In this document: positions 58,082-64,000 of the stretch, piece after piece
Numbering within the stretch: position 1 is the first letter of the stretch
Layout: the number at the start of each line of letters is the position of its first letter
Source of the DNA: Polychytrium aggregatum
Taxonomy: Eukaryota > Chytridiomycota > Chytridiomycetes > Polychytriales
NCBI RefSeq assembly: GCF_025602895.1
Contig: NW_026516242.1
Span: forward strand, 124,001 to 188,000
Direction of reading: 5' to 3'
DNA: 64,000 nt
Program-made: the position numbers and the translations under genes
Notes under the pieces: model-generated
The model's input: the letters and a program-made list of their open reading frames with translations, nothing else
The model's database searches: none
What the model was told of the DNA's origin: nothing

Positions 58082-59101
58082 AATGAACCACCCCGATGTA
58101 CACAGCGGCTGCTGACCCACAGCCGGCCTCAAGGGCAGTGGGCAGCTCGACCCCTCGTTGTCTATACCCTTCGCTGTCTATACCCTTCGCTGTAATATAC
58201 CTAACAACACTGGCCGTGTCCATAGCAGTGCCTTTCGAATATTACCTGCGCACTGGCAGCAATGCGCGTGCACTCGAAGAACCCCAGCTCCCGCTCACCA
58301 AGAGACACGCCGCTGAGCGCTACGATGCACAGATCGCCTACTGCCAATCAAACTTTGTCTGGCAGGGAGAAAGGGCGCACAAGGGGTTGGGCTGATTGCC
58401 CATCTCAGAACTGCGCCGGGTAGGTTTCATTGCACAAGCTTGTCAGATCCGAACGCCGGCTCTTATCTAGGTTGGATGCTTCAAGCAAGAGAAAGCACTC
58501 AAGCTCTGGGAGGGGGTGGATCCCGTGGAAGGACAAGCAAACAGGCCTCTATTATGGGCTGCCGCAGAGGCGAAAGGATTTTGGAAATCCTATGGCTGCT
58601 TCACTCACGGTGCAGTAAAGCGTGTCGTTCAGATTGCAGGCCAACACCTGGTCGAGAAACGCCCAAGCAAACAGAGTTGAGATTGGAACAGATCGCCAAA
58701 TATTGAGCTCCGGCGCAGACCCACAGATCGGATCATCATGGCAGAGTTTGGGGCGACGGAGGAGAGGCGAAGACGCGGGCTGGTCAGGTGGGGGGATCGG
58801 CTGGTGAGATGCAGGAAATAGAGAATGGGGCAGATTGCAGCGGGCTGGGGGATGGAGTCTGGGCGCTGCCAAGGACAGTGGAGAAATGTGCTTCGAGCAG
58901 AAGGAGAGACCCTTGCAAACAAGACGCATTCATGGCTCTTGTTTGCTTCTCTGCAGAATGCGCATTCGTTTCAGGACACGGCGATGAGGAGAGGGAGAAA
59001 AAAGCGAATATAAAAGCAGCACCGGGGACGCCTGCCGTACTGGACATCATCGCACTCGCATCCATCGCATCCATCGCACTTGGTTCTAGTTGCAGTCAAA
59101 A
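58082..59101. other. intergenic region between the two peptide genes
   Basis: About 1 kb right of the transposon derivative. No further peptide copy or gene is recognised. Purine-rich before the TATA box of peptide 2. Confidence 0.5.
59009..59015 (+). promoter_or_regulatory. TATA box of secreted peptide gene 2
   Basis: TATAAAA 93 bp before the ATG at 59102; the spacing is almost the same as in the dioxygenase gene at 1122/1213. Confidence 0.6.
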
Positions 59102-59368
59102 ATGTCTCTCAAGACTGTCATCATCGCCGTGTTCGTCATGGCTTGCTCAACCGCCACCCGTACGTCCTCATGCTGCATCGCTGCCCAACGCATGGCGCTG
59201 CATCGTTGTCGACACATGGGTACTGACACATGGACTGCTCTCTTGCCCATTGTAGTTGCCATTCCTCCTCCGCTTGGTCCCCCTGGCTGGGTTGCTATTC
59301 CCCCGTGGGTTACCACCTCGGCTCCCCCCAAGACCACGGATTACTACGGCCCCATGATCCACAACTAG
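59102..59368 (+). CDS. small secreted peptide 2 (novel family)
   Basis: Two exons: 59102-59159 and 59256-59368; 171 nt, 56 aa. A signal peptide (MSLKTVIIAVFVMACSTATLA) is followed by about 35 residues rich in Pro and Trp (IPPPLGPPGWVAIPPW), ending DYYGPMIHN. It shares with the 57385 gene the KxVxxAVxVxACS core of the signal, a phase-1 intron at the signal end, a Pro-rich start and the GPxIHN terminus. A strong TATA box suggests high or regulated expression. No Cys in the mature part. Function unknown. Confidence 0.75.
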   Translation: MSLKTVIIAVFVMACSTATRTSSCCIAAQRMALHRCRHMGTDTWTALLPIVVAIPPPLGPPGWVAIPPWVTTSAPPKTTDYYGPMIHN

Positions 59369-59869
59369 ACCGGCAGTGTAAGCATTGTCCTCACGATGGT
59401 CCATCCGACCGCAGTGTTGGAGGACAATGGCTGGCGCTGGGCTCTGATGCAGACTATTGTGATGATGTGCCATGGTGGTTCGATCTATCGATTGGATTTC
59501 TGACTCGTTGTGCTCTGAATCCCCGGCTCCAACCGCCACGATTCCGACTGCTCAAACCACAGTCCTGCAGCTACGCCTTGTGCGAAATGGAATGAGATTA
59601 TCCCCATCCCGCTGCCCGATTTCACATTTCTTAGAAGTGAATATATTCATGTTTGTCATCTCGTCCAAGAGCACCACCGTTGGAATGACGATCTGCATGG
59701 ATCCATCAGCGTGCTCGCTGGGGTCTTCTCGCTCGCTCGCCCTCGCCAAGCGAGAGCCCAAACTCCGCCCTCGGTTTCGGGGTTTTGGACCATGATTCGC
59801 CCCCCCCCCAACCCCACACTTTCGACCAACACCGACCATCTCCACATCACTTGTTGTCTGCAAACCACG
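59369..59869. other. intergenic region
   Basis: Between peptide 2 and the phospholipase gene. A C9 run occurs near 59803. No gene seen. Confidence 0.5.
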
Positions 59870-62200
59870 ATGCCGCACGGCTGCCTCCGAAATTCAAAAC
59901 CGGTCCTGATGGTCCTGGTGCTGGCGCTCGGTTTTGCCGCAGCCAAACCAGCGCTTGCCCGCAGCATCTCCTCGGCTCACCGCAACCCAGCCCTTGCTGT
60001 CCAGGATCTATCTGGCCACGAGTCCGGACCAACCCTCGGCGACACCATTGCCGGGCAACACAGCATCGAGGACTGCAATGCACTGGATCCACGACCGGCT
60101 CCGCCGAGCAGCGTTCATGATTTGCGTCCGGACGACATCCGGGTCGTGGCGGCCCTGGGCGATAGGTGGGTTTTACCATCGCCTCGATATCCGTGCTTGA
60201 AGAGCCGATATGGGGCCTCCTTCGCTGTTATTCTCGGCAGAACATTTGCGGAGATGACAGCGCTCCATCAACCGTGAGCGAGGATCGAGCAATCGATGGA
60301 ATACTCAGCAATGTCCTTGGTATCGCCTTTGTCGATGGCAAACGGGAACCGTCCATGCCAGCATTACGGCTGGCTTTGGGGCCAAGGGACGCACATCCAA
60401 GAGCCCGATATCGCTCAAGACGATCTATGAAAACAGAGGAGTGAGCACAGCGATAGCACTGACGCTTCTGCGCATCTCTGGAGCGGCCCGAGACTGCTAA
60501 TGGCGGCTTCGATAGCACCGCTACACCACACTGGGGGCGCAACAATGCGGGAATGGGTTGGGTGGCATCAGCGCCAATCAAAGGGATATGCTGACATGGA
60601 TGCTCTGCCCTTGGGGACACTGGCTCTCGCAGGTATCGTTTTTCATCGGAGGCGATCCGGATGCCAAAACAGTGAGCCGGTTCATCCAACACTATCGGCC
60701 GTCGCTGGTGGGATACAGCCATGGCGACCACCTTGCTGAGCTTTGGTGAGCATGAAAAGTCGCAATGAGCGTCCACTTTGCTCTGAGGGCCACACATCCG
60801 AGTGCGCCAAGCAGAGTGCCGGAGTGGATACCAAGGTCAACGATCTGATGTGTGCCCGACACCGGCCTCCGCAGCTATGGACCGCTCTGTCCACCATATC
60901 AATACCATCGCCCAAACGACGAGCTCAATGCGGCGCAGAGTGGTGCCATGGTGATGAATCTGCATCAGGAGCTCGACCACCTTATCCAAGAAATGGAGCA
61001 CAATGACGACATTGACATGGACCACGATTTCAAGGTGGGTAACTCATACTGCTGTTGCTGCCTGCACTGCTGAGGACTCGGATGACTGCCGCCGGAATGC
61101 GCTGATGGGTCACGGCCTCCAAACCTCCACAGCTGCTCAACATCTTCATCGGCAGCAACGATGCGTGCTTTGGGTGCGACTTGGCATCGGAAACGACATG
61201 GCTGTCGCCTGCCGTCTACGAAGAGCACATGCGGGCTTTGCTCGGCAAGATCCGGCGCAAGATTCCACGAACCATCGTCAATATTGTGCAGCAGTTCAAC
61301 ATTTCTCAGGTGGGCCAGGATGCGTCTCGCAATGGCAGAGATGCATCCCACAATATCGGAGACAGTGGGTGCGATGCTGGATACACCAATGCATGAATGC
61401 AATGATCTACTCGGCACCAAAGGCAAGGCAGAGCGCTTGGCGCTGGAAGTCGCCGAGTGTCAACTAAAGTACTTGTGCGAACAGGTCTGGGACCTGACTC
61501 ACGGCAACGACTACTGCAATCAGCTGCGTGACGAAGGACGCACATTTGAGTGGTAAGCTTCCGTCGGATGGCAGACGACGCTGTCGGATGGTCTCGCACG
61601 TCTTCACCGAGTTCATGAACTATCCCCCCCCCTCCACATACAGCAAATGCGCATTCCTGCCTCTGGAGCTTGGGCAAGTCACCCGCAAGCGCATGGACAG
61701 CTTGGTCCAAAGCTATAATCGACGATTACTCACGATCTGGGAAGACTACCAAGCCGAGGTGCCCGACGAAGGATTCGCCCTTGTGCTGGATCCTGGATTC
61801 ACACAGATCCGTCTGCGAGAATGGCCGATCGAAATGCTCAGCAACGTCGACTGCTTCCATCCGTCTGTGGCCGCCCATGAGCTGATGGCCGCCACCGTTT
61901 GGTATATGTTGGTCTGCTGTCATGTTCGCAGCAGTGCGCATTCATGGCTCGGTGCTGCGGGAACACGGCATCCGCCCATCGGCACCAGGACTGCTCGGGC
62001 CATGTTATTCGAGGGTCGCACCGGGTTGACCAGATCGACTTGATGCAGCAAATCGACTCAACGGGCTGACATTCGTGGGCGTTGCTATCTCCAGGAACAA
62101 CTTGTATCGCAACTTTGCCAGCAAGCAGCGCCATGCGGACCCGAGCGTTCCGATGCCTATATTCTGCCCAGAAAACGAAAGCCGAATCCAGACACGCTGA
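59870..62200 (+). CDS. secreted GDSL/SGNH hydrolase, phospholipase B1-like
   Basis: Eight exons: 59870-60165, 60362-60440, 60633-60745, 60875-61034, 61133-61309, 61341-61552, 61644-61901, 62095-62200; 1401 nt, 466 aa. A signal peptide (residues about 10-32, VLMVLVLALGFAAAKPALA) precedes the SGNH blocks: VVAALGDSITAGFG (catalytic Ser), GVSFFIGGD-type glycine block, ELNAAQSGAM, LLNIFIGSNDACFGC (Asn), and VDCFHPSVAAHE (Asp and His). This order is that of animal PLB1, which removes acyl chains from phospholipids outside the cell. Paired Cys suggest disulfides. The start of exon 6 is uncertain by some codons. All catalytic residues are in place. Confidence 0.88.
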
Positions 62201-62415
62201 ATCCCTGTCGCTGTCGCCAGGAAGAGCCAGGAGGACATGGAGGAAGATGCACTTGACGCTACGGACAGAGAATATATTTGGGATATGTTGAGCAGCGCAG
62301 GACATCCAGGGCTCAGCGCTTGCTTGTCTGGAGAGCGGGCACATGGGTAGCCTTGGCTTCAAGGACTGTCGGAGTGGCTGTCCAGCGGAGCCAGAGGACC
62401 GGCGCCTTGGCATGA

Positions 62416-63117
62416 TCAAGCGACCGTTCCGATGATGTTGTACTTTTTGCGGTAGAACTGCTCCCACTTGTCGAGGGTAGCTTGCTGCTCCTCGGAGAGA
62501 CCGGAGCGATCGGGAATGCAGTCCTCAACCTTGACTGAGCTCAGCGCCAGAGCCTGCGTCGAACACATCGTGGCAACAAGCCCGCAGATAGTGGGGAATG
62601 GCGCATTGACATGGACAAGTCAGCATGGCATGATCGGACGGAGCACACAAGTCTGCGGCGAGCCAGGCACTCATATGGGACGACGACAACGAAAGCGAGA
62701 GGCCCGCATGGATACAAGCAGATCGGCCATCCGACGCTTACCCGGGATGCATCGCGGCCGGCAAAAACGTTGTAACCGCAGCCAGGAGCATACATGGCTC
62801 TCGACTTGCTGACATCGAAGACTGCGGTTGGCGATGGTCGGATCGTAGAATCGTCGGTCAGGGACACACCAGTGCAACGGCAGCCGATATCATGGCGCCC
62901 GGATTGAAGCAAAGGCCTGCAGCAAGTGCGGGTATGCATGCGGCCCTCTTCCGGACGAACCGGTCAAGGGAGCGTCAAGCAGGAAAGACTTACCGACGCC
63001 TTTGACAGCGACGTAGATGGGGTTCTCGGGGTTGCTTCCGTCGAACTGAGACAACTCCACAGCGGTGAAGGCACGATCTCCGTCGGGAAGCTTATCGGCA
63101 CGCTCTTCAGAACTCAT
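62416..63117 (-). CDS. DAP1: cytochrome b5-like haem-binding protein, DAP1/PGRMC type
   Basis: Three exons on the minus strand: 63117-62994, 62821-62742, 62553-62416; 342 nt, 113 aa. FTAVELSQFDGSNPENPIYVAVKG opens the fold. VFDVSKSRAMYAPGCGYNVFAGRDASRALAL carries the Tyr that ligates haem in this family in place of the two His of cytochrome b5. The end is LDKWEQFYRKKYNIIGTV. Yeast Dap1 and animal PGRMC1 bind haem and support cytochrome P450 enzymes in sterol synthesis. There is no membrane anchor, as in Dap1. The 3' end faces that of the phospholipase gene, 215 bp away. Confidence 0.9.
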
Positions 63118-63804
63118 TTCAGGAACACTGTTGAGGCGATGTGGTCAGTCCGGACCAAGAAACGGTGGCGTTGATGGTTGGGGCCAACGAGAGGGATACA
63201 ACTTGGCAGTATCGACAGACAGGCCTGTCCCCAGACACTTCTCTTCTGACACCCAGCGCTCCCTCCTAATCCTTCTCCAGCGGACCGCGCAGGCCTATGC
63301 ACTTGCGTCTCTGTCGCATGGAGGGGGGGGTCTCACCTGGCTTCGTTGCCCATTGCTGCGGATGACGCTGGAAGCATCGGTCTGGAGACGGGTTTTGATG
63401 CCGCCCGATCTGACACGTGGCGGCTGGATCCGGCTGGATCCGGCTGGGCTGCGTCGCACAGGGCCGCACTCCAAATCGGGACGCACAGCCACAGCCAATG
63501 GGCGGGCAGAGCCACGGAAGCAAGAGAGCGCGGTGCGTGCGACACAGCGACAAAAGGAGCGTGGCTGGGGAGCGGAAACGCCAGCCTTGGGACGTGTGCG
63601 ACCGCGACACAACACAACACAGCACAACACAACACAGCACAGCGCCACGCTGTTCTCTGTGTCGCCTGGTGCCCCTCTCCGCCTGGGATTGCTCTCTTTT
63701 TCGTTGGCAAGCCAGCCGGCCCGATCATGCTTTCGACTCTCCCTCGCCTGCACAAGCCAATCCCGCCATCTGATTGTCTCGATCTCCGCCAGCATAAGGA
63801 CAAA
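63118..63804. other. divergent promoter region
   Basis: Between the DAP1 gene and the partial gene at the window end. Holds two copies of GATCCGGCTG (63427-63446) and an ACACAACACA-type run (63606-63646). No gene recognised. Confidence 0.5.
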
Positions 63805-64000
63805 ATGCCTCGCCGGCCGCATCGCCAGGGATGGCAGCACTCCATCCGCCAGCTCCGGCAGCGCTTCCTGCAGCCGTCCTCGTCGCTGTCCTCGCTCGCA
63901 AAGTCGTTCGCAATGACCGTCGCCGATGGCTCGGCCGCCATTCTGCCAACCTCCAAGCTCGACCAGCATGCAAGCCACGCTTCCAAGGGCATCAGCGGAG
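63805..64000 (+). CDS. hypothetical protein, N-terminal part (runs off the window)
   Basis: Open from the ATG at 63805 to the last base, 65 codons, with strong C/G third positions like the other genes. It begins MPRRPHRQGWQHSIRQLRQRF and continues Ser/Ala-rich (SSSLSSLAKSF). The basic, acid-free start could be a mitochondrial presequence. No family can be named from this stretch. Confidence 0.45.
   Translation, partial: MPRRPHRQGWQHSIRQLRQRFLQPSSSLSSLAKSFAMTVADGSAAILPTSKLDQHASHASKGISG

Overview
Nuclear DNA of a zoosporic (flagellated) fungus, most likely a chytrid-grade lineage. Genes are dense, on both strands, split by short GT-AG introns (about 50-300 bp), with G/C-rich third codon positions. 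An intraflagellar-transport gene (IFT54), an RIIa-domain protein like RIIAD1, a PPIL6-type cyclophilin and a CCDC13-like coiled-coil protein point to a lineage that builds a flagellum. Other genes are fungal or general eukaryotic housekeeping. Gene models were spliced by eye: for each, exon phases were checked to join without stops; unresolved ends are stated.

Layout. 0-15 kb: 3' end of a SAC3/THP3-like gene, acireductone dioxygenase, an MFSD1-type transporter, an SPP1/CXXC1-like PHD protein, a UBE2S ubiquitin-conjugating enzyme with a 7-nt microexon, and a Sel1-repeat protein. 15.4-19.1 kb: a complete 3757-bp Tc1/mariner-type transposon with a DD34E transposase and a full-length Fanzor (eukaryotic TnpB homologue) in tandem. 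19-42 kb: IFT54, an Erv2-type sulfhydryl oxidase, a GEP3/YqeH-type circularly permuted GTPase, a VAP protein, an unrecognised 512-aa protein, an ankyrin-repeat protein, an MVP1/SNX8 sorting nexin with an 8-nt microexon and an octamer array in one intron, and the RIIAD1-like gene. 42-57 kb: a MEF2-type MADS factor, a PXA/Nexin_C protein, PPIL6 and the CCDC13-like protein. 57-64 kb: two related genes for tiny secreted peptides, a 279-bp deletion derivative of the Fanzor transposon, a secreted phospholipase-B-type GDSL hydrolase, a DAP1/PGRMC haem-binding protein, and the start of a further gene.

Most striking are the Fanzor transposon and its relatives. The transposase and Fanzor genes are 38 bp apart. 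The transposase ends on an A8 run containing the heptamer A AAA AAG, followed 8 nt later by a possible stem-loop over its stop codon; the -1 frame is open from there into Fanzor, so a 1191-aa transposase-Fanzor fusion by ribosomal frameshifting is possible. A second copy at 57.8 kb has lost all but 97 bp of the transposase end and 159 bp of the Fanzor end. It thus keeps both inverted repeats and the place where a TnpB-type guide RNA would lie. The secreted-peptide pair is the other candidate for something undescribed.
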